Positions 8,887-17,204 of a stretch of DNA of 64,000 nucleotides are shown here, piece by piece; position 1 is the first letter of the stretch, and each line of letters begins with the position of its first letter. Origin of the DNA: Deltaproteobacteria bacterium (lineage in GTDB: Bacteria > Myxococcota_A > Polyangia > Polyangiales > JADJMO01); contig JANYDK010000051.1 in NCBI GenBank assembly GCA_025363655.1, positions 1-64,000 on the forward strand, read 5' to 3'. Both the position numbers and the translations under genes were made by a program. The notes below the pieces were generated by a model. It was not told the DNA's origin. It did no database searches and saw only the letters and a program-made list of their open reading frames with translations.

Positions 8887-9690
8887 TCACGGAGGCGGCG
8901 AACTCAGGCCGTGCGCCGTCGCTTCGGGGCAGCCGGAGACGACGTTGGTCGGCCCGTCGGTCGTGCGCATCAGCTTCAGCTCGACCCGACGATTGACCTT
9001 CCAGGCCTCGAGGGTGTGCGCGGGATCGACGGGGCAATACGAGCCGTATCCCATCGGCCGGAGGCGCGCGGGATCGATGCCGTCGGTGACCACCACCGCG
9101 ATCACTGCCTTCGCGCGGGCGAGCGACAGCTTGACGTTGGCGTCGAGCGCGCCGTGCTCGTCGGTGTGTCCGTCGACTTGCAGGAGCAGGATCTGCGGGT
9201 TGTCGCGGAGGACGCTCGCGATCGCGTGCATCACCGGCATCGACTCTTTGGCGAGCGTCGCCGTGCCGGGCTCGAAGCGAATCTGATCGAGGAGCGCCGG
9301 CGGGTTGGACGTGGCGATGATCACCTTGGCCTCGGGACAGCCATCGTCGTCCTGCACGCCGTTGTAGACCTCGGGCTCTTGCGGACACTTGTCGACGGCG
9401 TCGAGGATGCCGTCCTTGTCGTTGTCGGGATCGGGACAACCATCTTCGTCCTGGAAGCTGTCCTTGTCTTCGGCGTCGCTGGGGCAGAGATCGGCTGATC
9501 CGACGACGCCGTCCTTGTCGGCGTCATCGCTCGACACCGGAGGAGGCGAAGGAGGCGAAGGAGCGGCCGCGAGCTCCACGATCGGTCGCTCGGGAGGAAC
9601 GCGGGGCTCCGACGTGCAGCCGTGCGCGCCGACGATCGCGATCGCGATCACGAACGGCGCGCGCAGCTGCTTCTTTCGTGGCGGGGGCAC
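8887..9690 (-). CDS. OmpA-family lipoprotein with thrombospondin type-3 repeats
   Basis: Start set at GTG (complement 9688-9690), which gives a lipoprotein signal ending IVGAHGC and avoids overlap with the upstream gene. After a Pro/Ser linker come Ca-binding thrombospondin type-3 repeats (DADKDGVVGSADLCPSDAED, DPDNDKDGILDAVDKCP, DDDGCPE). The C-terminal domain is OmpA/MotB-like: a strand and helix (IRFEPGTATL), VDGHTDEHG with the Asp that binds diaminopimelate, a helix with KAVIAVVV, and NRRVELKL with the paired Arg. The role is to tether the outer membrane non-covalently to peptidoglycan. Length is 267 residues. The gene converges on the DUF4340 gene with 11 bp between. Confidence 0.85.
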   Translation of the reverse strand: MPPPRKKQLRAPFVIAIAIVGAHGCTSEPRVPPERPIVELAAAPSPPSPPPVSSDDADKDGVVGSADLCPSDAEDKDSFQDEDGCPDPDNDKDGILDAVDKCPQEPEVYNGVQDDDGCPEAKVIIATSNPPALLDQIRFEPGTATLAKESMPVMHAIASVLRDNPQILLLQVDGHTDEHGALDANVKLSLARAKAVIAVVVTDGIDPARLRPMGYGSYCPVDPAHTLEAWKVNRRVELKLMRTTDGPTNVVSGCPEATAHGLSSPPP

Positions 9691-9713
9691 GAACGACAGC
9701 GTAGCAGCGTCGA

Positions 9714-10793
9714 CTAGAAAGAGCCGCCGCCGCCCGCGCCGCAGCTCTTGCAGACCGGATCGCTGGTGCTCCTCGGATCTTTCGCGTCGTTGCAGTAGAG
9801 CGGACAATACTGCACACGGTTGAAGACCTTCTCGACGTGATCGCACTCGACGCTGGTGCCGACGACGGACATCTCACCGTACCCACCGCTGCTCGCGAAC
9901 TTGGCGGCGCAGGCGGCGTCGGTCGACTCCCACGCCGGGAGATCGCCCCACTTCTGCACGACGTTCGGCGTGACGTAGTCACCCTCGGCGCACTGCGTGG
10001 TGACCACGCAATCGGTCGCCAGCGGCTTCGTCGAGTCGCCCGCCTTGAGCGTGTAGCAGAGCTTGAAGTGACCGGAGCAGTCGACCTTCACCGAGGTGTG
10101 CGTCCACGCGACCGATGGCTTCTTCCCGTCGGTCGGGCACGCCGGCGCTGCCTTTCCCGAGGCGTCGTAGTTGGGGAGCGTCGAGACCGCGCTCTTCACC
10201 GCGCCGCCTGCACCGGAGATGAAGCAGGGCGAGAGGTTGTCGAGCGTCCATTGGCCACCGCTGAAGCAGACGCACGCTTCCTTGCCGGTGGCGCCGGTCG
10301 GCAATTGATAACCTTCGCATGGACCCCAACCGAGCGTCGTCTCCTTCACCTTCTTGCACGTCGTCGTGCCGTCGTGACAGACGCCGCGGTTTCGGTTCTT
10401 GCGGAAGCCCGGCCAACACGTGGCGGTGTCGCCTTCCTTCAAGCAGGGACAACCCTCGCGGTTCTTGTCGTCGGGGCACTCGGGCGTGCCGCCTGGCGTC
10501 TTCGGGACGACGCCCGAATCTCCGCACACGCCCGGCGGCGGATCGTCGGCAAAGAACGCGTCGGCACCGATGTCGGGGCCACCGCCGCCGATGTCGAGAC
10601 CGCCGTCGATGTTGAAGCCGGCATCGCTCGACGTGCCATCGAGGTATCCGCCCGCGTCACCGCTGCCTCCCGAGGTGTCCGATCCTGCGAGTGGATCGGT
10701 GCCGCCGCTCCCATCACCTCCTGCCGAGCAAGCGAGCACGAGCGAACCGATCGGAACGGCGAACAGCCAAGCGACGCGGCGAAACGGAATCAT
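9714..10793 (-). CDS. Cys-rich predicted lipoprotein
   Basis: Start ATG (complement 10791-10793) has a good Shine-Dalgarno GGAGG at complement 10799-10803, and gives the lipoprotein signal MIPFRRVAWLFAVPIGSLVLAC with anchor Cys22. A long Gly/Asp/Ser/Thr tether (TDPLAGSDTSGGSGDAGG) follows. The rest has many Cys residues (GVCGDSG, ECPDDKNREGCPC, TATCWPGF, GVCHDGTTTCKK) and ends YCPLYCNDAKDPRSTSDPVCKSC. The many Cys suggest a disulfide-stabilised extracellular fold. No enzyme motif is recognised. It lies 23 bp upstream of the OmpA-like gene on the same strand and is probably in its operon. Confidence 0.7.
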   Translation of the reverse strand: MIPFRRVAWLFAVPIGSLVLACSAGGDGSGGTDPLAGSDTSGGSGDAGGYLDGTSSDAGFNIDGGLDIGGGGPDIGADAFFADDPPPGVCGDSGVVPKTPGGTPECPDDKNREGCPCLKEGDTATCWPGFRKNRNRGVCHDGTTTCKKVKETTLGWGPCEGYQLPTGATGKEACVCFSGGQWTLDNLSPCFISGAGGAVKSAVSTLPNYDASGKAAPACPTDGKKPSVAWTHTSVKVDCSGHFKLCYTLKAGDSTKPLATDCVVTTQCAEGDYVTPNVVQKWGDLPAWESTDAACAAKFASSGGYGEMSVVGTSVECDHVEKVFNRVQYCPLYCNDAKDPRSTSDPVCKSCGAGGGGSF

Positions 10794-10965
10794 GGAAACC
10801 TCCAACTCGGAAAGCGGGGCGTGAGGCGTTGTAGCCAACCGCGATGCTCTTTGCCTCCTCGATGGCGCCGACTTCGCCCGCAACGAAGCAATGCAGCCGC
10901 ACGAAACGATTCGTTTGCGCGTCGGGCTCGCTCGGCGTGCGCGCTTCCAGTAGCCTGCGCGGGAA

Positions 10966-13119
10966 ATGGCCGCCAAAAAGAAGAGCGATCGTGACGTCGG
11001 CGTGCACACTCGCACGGGCCGGGCGCGCACCGAAACGTCACGGCCGCGTGACACCGTGGTCGCCGCCGTCCAGCTCGATCGCGCGGGGCTCCGGCTCGTC
11101 GACGGCACTCGCACGCAGGTCGTCCCGCTTCGCGCCGGCGCCGTGCACTACTGGCGCATCGATCGACGCGCGTTTCGTCCTGCGCTCACCGCGCTGAAGA
11201 CGATGGGCGTGACGATGGTCGAGACCTACGTGCCTTGGCAGGTGCACGAGCGCGGGGGTGACGATGTGCCCGTGCGCTACCTCTGGGACGATCATCTCGA
11301 CGTCGCCGCCTTCCTCCGGGAGGCACACGCGCTCGGTCTCTACGCGATCGTGCGACCCGGTCCGCACATCAACGCCGAGCTCACCGACTTCGGCCTGCCC
11401 GAGCGCATCGTCTGGGACTCGGCCTGTCAGGCGCGATCGCCGCGGCAGAATCCGGTGCTCTTGCCTGCGCCTCCGCGCGCGTTTCCGGTGCCGTCGTACG
11501 CGAGCAAGACGTTCCTCGCCGAGACCGCCAAGTGGTTTGCCGCCGTCGGTGAGCAGCTCCGCGAGCTCGTCTATCCAAAGGGGCCGATCGTCCTCGTGCA
11601 GGTCGACAACGAGGGCGCGCTCTACTTCCGCGATGGCGTCTTCGATCAGGACTATCATCCCGACGCCGTCGCTCGGTATCGACGCTTCCTCGCCGAGCGC
11701 TATCGATCGATCGAAGAGCTGCGCCGCGCCTACGACGTGCCCTTCGAAACCTTCGACGACGTCCCGCCGCCCATCCGTTACGACGCGCGCTCGGCGGAAG
11801 ATTTGCCGCGGCTCGTCGACTGGGCCGAAGCCCACGAGGTGATTCTCGCCGACGCCTTCGCCGACATGGGCCATGCGCTCGAGGAGGCTGGTTTTTCAGG
11901 CATTCCGCTCTTCCACAACTTCCCGATGGCCGAGTCGGCGACGCCGCTGGTTCCTTCGCGGGTGCGTCGCGACGCCGAAGGACGCGGCATCGATCTCGTC
12001 ACGCTCGACTACTACCACACGGCCGGTGACCATCGCGCGATCGCTCGGCGCACCACCGAGCTCGTCGTCAGCTGCGACGCCCTCGGCCATCCGCCCTTCG
12101 CCGCCGAGATGGGCGCCGGCGCGCCGCCGTTCTTTCCGCCGCTCGACGAGCGCGACGCCATCTTCACCTTGCTCTGCGCGATGGCCTATGGGCTTCGCGG
12201 CTACAACGTCTACATGGCGGTCGAGCGCGATCGCTGGCTCGGCTCGCCGATCGATCGCGACGGCGTGCTTCGGCCCTTCGCGGCCTTCTTCCGCAAGCTC
12301 GGCGCCGCGTGCGAGCGCGTGAAGTTCGCCGAGCTCCATCGCGAGATGCCGGTGCGCCTCGTCGTCCCGAGGCCGATGCGACGTCTCGCGCGGGTGATGC
12401 ACGCCTTCGGTCCGGTGTCGCAGTCAGCCTTCCGCGTCTTCGGCGGCGGCATGCTCGAGACGGTCATCGAGGACGGCGTCGACTTCGGCGATGGCGAACG
12501 CGAACCGCCGCCGATTCGTGCGGGTCGCATCCTCGTCGCCGCCGAACGTGCGCTCGACGAAGCCGGCGTTCCCTATGCATTCGTCGACGGCGGCGACGCC
12601 AAATTCGCGCTCGCCGGCGCCAAATTCGTCCTCGTCCCGACCGCGTGTGGGCTCGACGCCGAGCTACGAGAAGCGATCAGCGCGGCGCTCGAAGCCGGCG
12701 CACATGTCACCTACGCCCCCGCCGTGCCGACCCGCGACGGTTCGTTTCGAGCGTTCCCACCGAAGACGCCAAAGGGCGCGACCGGCGCGAACGGCGCGAA
12801 CACTCCGACGGTCCTCCTCGGCGACGAAGCCACCGACGCCGCGCTCGTGCGCCTCCACCTCGAGCGCTCCCTCCAGGGAGTCCCGCGGGTGAGTGCCAAG
12901 CCGGCGCCATGCGCAGCGACCGTTCACCTCGACGAGAAGGGCGTCCCCCGCGTCGTCTTCCTCATCAACCCGACGAAAACGAAACAGGTCGTGGAGGCAC
13001 AAATTCCAGGCGTTTCGCGGGTCACCGATCTGTTCGACGGCACCACGTCCCTGCTCGAGGACGGCGTGTCGGTGGACGCCGGGAGCGTGCGCTTCTGCGA
13101 AGTGATTCCCCCGGGGTGA
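10966..13119 (+). CDS. Glycoside hydrolase family 35-type beta-galactosidase
   Basis: A 717-residue cytoplasmic-looking protein (Lys/Arg-rich start, no signal peptide). It has the clan GH-A (beta/alpha)8 layout: substrate-site strand ETYVPWQVHE at about 86-95, IVRPGPHINAE (GH35-type IRPGPY/H) at 128-138, the acid/base Glu in VQVDNEG (Glu216), and a likely nucleophile in FAAEMGAG (Glu381). The HYWRI near residue 61 matches the GH35 start HYxR. The last ~150 residues are a separate beta-rich region. The expected reaction is release of terminal beta-galactosyl or similar residues; the substrate is not shown by sequence. It converges on a chitinase gene. Confidence 0.8.
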   Translation: MAAKKKSDRDVGVHTRTGRARTETSRPRDTVVAAVQLDRAGLRLVDGTRTQVVPLRAGAVHYWRIDRRAFRPALTALKTMGVTMVETYVPWQVHERGGDDVPVRYLWDDHLDVAAFLREAHALGLYAIVRPGPHINAELTDFGLPERIVWDSACQARSPRQNPVLLPAPPRAFPVPSYASKTFLAETAKWFAAVGEQLRELVYPKGPIVLVQVDNEGALYFRDGVFDQDYHPDAVARYRRFLAERYRSIEELRRAYDVPFETFDDVPPPIRYDARSAEDLPRLVDWAEAHEVILADAFADMGHALEEAGFSGIPLFHNFPMAESATPLVPSRVRRDAEGRGIDLVTLDYYHTAGDHRAIARRTTELVVSCDALGHPPFAAEMGAGAPPFFPPLDERDAIFTLLCAMAYGLRGYNVYMAVERDRWLGSPIDRDGVLRPFAAFFRKLGAACERVKFAELHREMPVRLVVPRPMRRLARVMHAFGPVSQSAFRVFGGGMLETVIEDGVDFGDGEREPPPIRAGRILVAAERALDEAGVPYAFVDGGDAKFALAGAKFVLVPTACGLDAELREAISAALEAGAHVTYAPAVPTRDGSFRAFPPKTPKGATGANGANTPTVLLGDEATDAALVRLHLERSLQGVPRVSAKPAPCAATVHLDEKGVPRVVFLINPTKTKQVVEAQIPGVSRVTDLFDGTTSLLEDGVSVDAGSVRFCEVIPPG

Positions 13120-13137
13120 GAGGCTCCAGCCCGGGGG
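13108..13137. terminator. GC-rich hairpin between convergent genes
   Basis: CCCCCGGG at 13108-13115 is matched by CCCGGGGG at 13130-13137 with a 14-nt loop holding the stop codon of the glycosidase gene. No T-run follows, so it is at best a weak bidirectional terminator. Confidence 0.3.
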
Positions 13138-13162
13138 TGATCACTCCATCGAATCGTCACTC

Positions 13163-13189
13163 GATCACGTGGATCACTTGGATCACTTG
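13163..13189. repeat. Three 9-bp tandem repeats across a stop codon
   Basis: GATCACGTG, GATCACTTG and GATCACTTG follow one another and cover the stop codon region of the chitinase gene. They probably arose by slippage; no function is evident. Confidence 0.7.
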
Positions 13190-14820
13190 ATCCCATCCGC
13201 GGCGAAGCGCTTGAGGAAGCCGTACGTTCCGGCGCCGCCCATCGAGTTGCACGTCGGCGAGGCGTAGCCGGCCGGGCAGTCGTTGTCGCGATCGTAGGAC
13301 CAGTAGTGGATGCCGGCGAGACCGTTGGCCTTGACGAAGGTGGCGATCGCGTCGGCGTCGGCGAGGGTGAAGATCTCGTCGGTGGCGTCGTTGCCGCCGA
13401 TCATCGGCGTGAGCTCGATGTTCGCGAAGGGGACGCCCCAGTGATCGTGGAGGTTGTAGGCCGCCTGGATCGCCGATTGTCCCATCTGGCAGCGGCCGCC
13501 GCTGACGACGCAGACGCCCGCGCTCGGCGCGCCGTAGTCCATGGTCATGAGGTTGACGACGAGGTAGCTCGGCCAGGAGCCGCCGAAGACGGCTTTGAGC
13601 GCCTTGAGCGTGTTGTCGCCATAGACGTTGAGGCTGTCGTCGAAGCCGCTGCCGAGCGACTTGGCGGTGCTGCCGCCGGAGTTGTTGGCGAGCGTGGCGA
13701 TGGTGAAGCTGAAGCGCAGCCCCGGATGCTTGGCGTGCGCGGCCGAGACGCGTTGCACGAGCGCGTTGATCGTCGCCTCCGATTGCCCCGCCTCGATGTC
13801 GAAGTCGACGCCGATGAGCCCGGTCGACGCCCAGCGCGAGAGGAAGGTTTCGAACCCGGCGTCGGAGCCGCAGGAGAAGCTGCCGGCCGCGCCGCCCGTC
13901 GCGAGGATGAACTTCACGCCCGCGCCGTCGAGGAGCGGCACGTTCGCCTTGCCCATCGCGTCGCCCGGCACGCCGCCCCAGTTCTCCGATCCGCACTCGC
14001 CCGTGCCGAACGCGAGGGTGATCGCCTTGCCGCCTTGGCTCGCGAGATCCTTCGCGACCGACGTGCGACTGCCCGAGAGCGTCGTCGAAGCGACGTTCGT
14101 CGTCCAATCCATGTTGATGCCAGTGTCCTTGTAGGGACTGAAGACGAAGCCCGCCGGCGTCGATCCGCCGATGCTTCCGCCACCGCCACCGGTGCTGCCG
14201 CCGCCGCCGGTGCCGCCGCCACCGCCGGAAGATCCACCGCCGCTGCTGCCGCCGCCGCCGCCAGAAGATCCACCGCCGCCGCTCGTGCCGCCGCCCGGAC
14301 AAGTGGTGCCACCGGGCGAGCAACCGACGCCCCAGCTGACGACCGTGCAGTGATAGCCCTGCCCGAGATTGGTCGAGGTCCAACCGCACGACTCACCGAC
14401 GTGTCCTGTGCACGCGTTGGCATCGGAGCCCATGTAGACCCACTTCGCCGGATCACACGTCGAGCTTCCGCCGCCGGTAGATCCGCCGCCGCCTCCACCT
14501 CCTGTCGACCCGCCGCCGCCGCCGGTCGATCCGCCACCGCCAGAAGAGCCGCTGCAGGTGACGGGAGACCAAAGCGCGGGCACTGCCTTCGGATTCCAAC
14601 CGGGCAAGCTCGTGTGCGGTTGGATGCACTCGTACGTCGTGTCCCCTTCGGTAACGAGGTTGCCCTTGCCGTATGCGACCCACTCGGCCCACGGCTTCGC
14701 GCCGTGGCAATCGACGACCGACAGCGAGCTCCGCGTCGACGGATCGTCGGAGGTCGCAGCGCAGGCCGAGACGATCGACGACACGGCGATGAGAGCGAGA
14801 AGCGGGACGCGGTTCGACAT
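13183..14820 (-). CDS. GH18 chitinase lipoprotein with chitin-binding-like module
   Basis: Start ATG (complement 14818-14820) gives a signal MSNRVPLLALIAVSSIVSAC with lipobox VSAC, so the enzyme may be lipid-anchored. Residues about 35-85 (AKPWAEWVAYGKGNLVTEGD, YECIQPHTS, NPKAVPALW) match the CBM5/12 chitin-binding pattern. Long Gly/Ser linkers then flank a second small Cys-rich module (CDPAKWVYMG...CGWTS). The GH18 domain runs from about 221 to the end, with the catalytic DxxDxDxE equivalent GVDFDIE at 337-343 (Glu343 as proton donor) and MDYG at 427-430. It should hydrolyse chitin or related N-acetylglucosamine polymers outside the cell. It converges on the GH35-like gene. Confidence 0.88.
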   Translation of the reverse strand: MSNRVPLLALIAVSSIVSACAATSDDPSTRSSLSVVDCHGAKPWAEWVAYGKGNLVTEGDTTYECIQPHTSLPGWNPKAVPALWSPVTCSGSSGGGGSTGGGGGSTGGGGGGGSTGGGSSTCDPAKWVYMGSDANACTGHVGESCGWTSTNLGQGYHCTVVSWGVGCSPGGTTCPGGGTSGGGGSSGGGGGSSGGGSSGGGGGTGGGGSTGGGGGSIGGSTPAGFVFSPYKDTGINMDWTTNVASTTLSGSRTSVAKDLASQGGKAITLAFGTGECGSENWGGVPGDAMGKANVPLLDGAGVKFILATGGAAGSFSCGSDAGFETFLSRWASTGLIGVDFDIEAGQSEATINALVQRVSAAHAKHPGLRFSFTIATLANNSGGSTAKSLGSGFDDSLNVYGDNTLKALKAVFGGSWPSYLVVNLMTMDYGAPSAGVCVVSGGRCQMGQSAIQAAYNLHDHWGVPFANIELTPMIGGNDATDEIFTLADADAIATFVKANGLAGIHYWSYDRDNDCPAGYASPTCNSMGGAGTYGFLKRFAADGIK

Positions 14821-15228
14821 GGCGGAGTTTCTTTCGCGGAGAGGTTCCAAATTTCGCGCTCGTGAACGCCGCCCTCGGCGACGTCTCTGCGAGCGTGCCG
14901 ACCGACATTGCCAACCAGGTGCCAACACGCGCCCCCTCACCCTGCGCCCCGTCACGTCGACGAGACGCCCGACGCGAAATCGCCCGAAAATCGCAGGGCG
15001 AACGTGAGCCTGGCGAACGCACTCGTGCACGGAGGCGGAGGTGGGGGAGTGAAGGGGAAGCTCGCGCGGGGGGACTCGATCGCCGGATGGGGGAATGGAG
15101 TCCCCGGGGTCGAGAGCGCGGGCGCGGGCGGACGGGGAGTCCATGAGGGGACGTGACGAGTGCACGAAGGCGCGCTCCTCCTCTCGTGCAAGTCTTCCCG
15201 AGGTAGCGAGCCCTGATAGCCTGCGTGG
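14821..15228. other. 408-bp non-coding stretch with inverted repeats
   Basis: No convincing gene is seen between the divergent chitinase and PAAR-like genes. The stretch holds GGACTC...GAGTCC arms with a long spacer near 15070-15105, and TCGTGCAC / GTGCACGA arms near 15022 and 15162. Promoters for both genes should lie here, but no clear -35/-10 pair can be assigned. Confidence 0.4.
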
Positions 15229-15618
15229 ATGCCCAAACTGGTCATCCAAGGCGCCAAGCTGAAGTGCAGCCAGGGGACGTCGCCGTCGAGCCTCAGTCTC
15301 CTTCCGGTGCCGACACCGGCGAAGGCCGACGAGCAGCAGGCGGCGACGATCATGGACTTCGCGCCGATGGTGAACATCGCCGCCTTCGGCATGTGCATCA
15401 CGCAGGCGAATCCGCAGGTCGCTGCCGCCACCGCCGCCGCGATGGGCGTCCTCACGCCACAGCCCTGCATCCCCGCAACCACCTCACCGTGGTCACCGGG
15501 CTCGTCGAAGGTCACGATCAGCGAGATGAAGGCGCTCACCAGCGACTCCAAGTGCAACTGCATGTGGACCGGGAGCATCGAGATCACCGACCCGGGGAGC
15601 GCGATCGAGACCGACTAG
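15229..15618 (+). CDS. PAAR-like protein (DUF4280/DUF4150 type)
   Basis: A 129-residue protein with no signal peptide. It shows the PAAR-like pattern of DUF4280: start VIQGAKLKCSQG, a hydrophilic loop, IMDFAPMVNIAAFGMC, an Ala-rich stretch, then PQPCIPATTSPW, and a final part with MKALTSDSKCNCMWTGSIEITDPG. PAAR proteins cap the VgrG spike of type VI secretion and contractile injection systems and often carry or recruit effectors. No VgrG, Hcp or sheath gene is visible around it, so this is an orphan copy. The start is ATG 15229. The gene after it is a TetR regulator 74 bp downstream, not obviously linked. Confidence 0.75.
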   Translation: MPKLVIQGAKLKCSQGTSPSSLSLLPVPTPAKADEQQAATIMDFAPMVNIAAFGMCITQANPQVAAATAAAMGVLTPQPCIPATTSPWSPGSSKVTISEMKALTSDSKCNCMWTGSIEITDPGSAIETD

Positions 15619-15692
15619 GTCTCATTTCGCAGGCGACTTCGCGCCGGCGGGTCGTTCTTGACTGGACGGTCCGGCATCCCCATCTTCATGGC

Positions 15693-16289
15693 ATGGCACG
15701 GCCCAAGGAGTTCGATCGCGAGCATGTGCTGGCGCGCGCGATGGAGCTGTTTTGGGCGCGCGGGTACGAAGCGACCTCTCTCGGCGATCTCGTCGACCAC
15801 CTCGGCATCGCGCGCCAGAGCCTCTACGACACCTTCGGCGACAAGCATCAGCTCTACCTCGAGGCGCTCGATCTCTACGGCAAGCGCTACGGCCGCGTGC
15901 CCGAGCTGCTCGCGGCTGATTTACCGATGCGGCGTGCGCTCCGGCTGCTCTTCGAGAACACCATCGACGTCGGGCAAGGGCGCGGGCCTGGGCAAAAGGG
16001 AAGCGACGCGCGCGGTTGCATGATGGTGTTCGCGACGGTCGAGCGCTGTCCGCGAGACAAGGACGTCCGCAAGCGCGCCGATTCGCACGTCGTCGCCCTC
16101 GAGCACGCCCTCCACCAGCGCCTCGTGCGCGCGCGGCGTGACGGCGAGCTCGGTCCGCATCACGAGCTTCGCGCCCTCGCTCGCTACCTCACGAACGGGC
16201 TCTTCGGCCTCAGCGTGCTCGCCAAGCTCGGACGCCCGCGCGAGGAGCTCGTCAGCATCGTCGACGTCACGTTGTCGGTTCTCGGCTGA
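15693..16289 (+). CDS. TetR/AcrR-family transcriptional regulator
   Basis: A 198-residue protein starting at ATG 15693 (MARPKEFDREHVLARAMELF). Residues about 10-55 are a TetR-type helix-turn-helix: the helix with FWARGYEATSLGDLVDHLGIA, then the recognition part RQSLYDTFGDKHQLY. The rest is an all-alpha ligand and dimerisation domain with an ARGCMMVFATVER segment typical of regulators next to oxidoreductase genes. The ligand is unknown. A short-chain dehydrogenase gene follows 162 bp downstream on the same strand. The gap holds repeats that look like operators, so repression of the dehydrogenase is the simplest guess. Confidence 0.9.
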   Translation: MARPKEFDREHVLARAMELFWARGYEATSLGDLVDHLGIARQSLYDTFGDKHQLYLEALDLYGKRYGRVPELLAADLPMRRALRLLFENTIDVGQGRGPGQKGSDARGCMMVFATVERCPRDKDVRKRADSHVVALEHALHQRLVRARRDGELGPHHELRALARYLTNGLFGLSVLAKLGRPREELVSIVDVTLSVLG

Positions 16290-16380
16290 GAGGGCCCCCG
16301 ACGACGGCCGGGGACGTGACCATCGAAAACGCGAAACCGCGAAACCGTTGCGCGAGGGCGGGCATCTCTCGCACAGGCGG

Positions 16381-16428
16381 TTCCGGACCAATCAGTCCAG
16401 AACATGCCGATTCCAGACCAATCGTTCC
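16381..16428. promoter_or_regulatory. Candidate TetR operator region
   Basis: Two copies of a TTCCxGACCAATxxxTCC element lie 30 bp apart (16381-16398 and 16411-16428), about three helical turns. The first is part of an imperfect inverted repeat, TTCCGGAC-6 nt-GTCCAGAA (7 of 8 arm positions match). They sit directly upstream of the dehydrogenase RBS. Confidence 0.45.
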
Positions 16429-16451
16429 GCATTTACGCCAAGGAGCTTCCC

Positions 16452-17204
16452 ATGACCCAATCCCTCGCCTCCAAGACCGCGCTCATCACTGGCGGGACGA
16501 CGGGCATCGGCCTCGCCACCGCCCGCCTCTTCCTCGCCGAGGGCGCCCGCGTCGCCGTCACCGGACAGAACCCCGACACGTTGACCGCCGTGCGCGCGGA
16601 GTTGCCGAAGGCGTTGGTGCTCCGCGCCGATGCTCGGAAGGTCGAAGACGCGGCCCGCGCAGTCGACGAGGTCGGCAAGGCCTTCGGCGGGCTCGACGTC
16701 CTCTTCCTCAACGCCGGCGTCGCCCGCTTCGCGCCGATCGATGGCTTCGACGAGGCGTTCTACGACGACATGATGAACGTCAACGTCAAGGGCGTGATCT
16801 TCACGCTGCAGAAGGCATTGCCGCTCCTCCGCAAGGGCGGCTCGGTGATCCTCAACACCTCCGTGGTCGCCAGCCGCGGCGTCGCCAACGCCAGCGTCTA
16901 TTCGGCGACCAAGGGCGCGCTCTCGGCGCTGACGAGGGCGCTCGCGACCGAGCTGGCACCGCGCGGCATCCGCGTGAACTCGGTGAGCCCTGGCCCGATC
17001 GCGACGCCGATCTACGGCAAGCTCGGCATGCCCTCCGAGGCCGTCTCGGCGTTCGAGACGAGCATGAAGAGCAAGGTGCCGCTCGCCCGCTTCGGTGAAG
17101 CCGACGAGGTGGCGCAGGCCGTCCTCTTCCTCGCGACGAGCACCGGCTCGTTCGTCAACGGCAGCGAAATCGCGGTCGACGGCGGCCTGGCCAGCAGCAC
17201 CTAG
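16452..17204 (+). CDS. Short-chain dehydrogenase/reductase (SDR)
   Basis: Start at ATG 16452, with Shine-Dalgarno AGGAG at 16441-16445; an upstream in-frame start at 16404 would run through the presumed operator. The 250-residue product is a classical SDR: cofactor motif TGGTTGIG near residue 13, NAG in LFLNAGVA, the catalytic Ser in NTSVVAS, YSATK with Tyr and Lys, and PG in SVSPGPIATP. It should oxidise or reduce a small alcohol/ketone with NAD(P). The substrate is not evident. The C-terminus FVNGSEIAVDGG is standard for the family. The stop overlaps the stop of the convergent TamA-like gene in a shared CTAG. Confidence 0.92.
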   Translation: MTQSLASKTALITGGTTGIGLATARLFLAEGARVAVTGQNPDTLTAVRAELPKALVLRADARKVEDAARAVDEVGKAFGGLDVLFLNAGVARFAPIDGFDEAFYDDMMNVNVKGVIFTLQKALPLLRKGGSVILNTSVVASRGVANASVYSATKGALSALTRALATELAPRGIRVNSVSPGPIATPIYGKLGMPSEAVSAFETSMKSKVPLARFGEADEVAQAVLFLATSTGSFVNGSEIAVDGGLASST

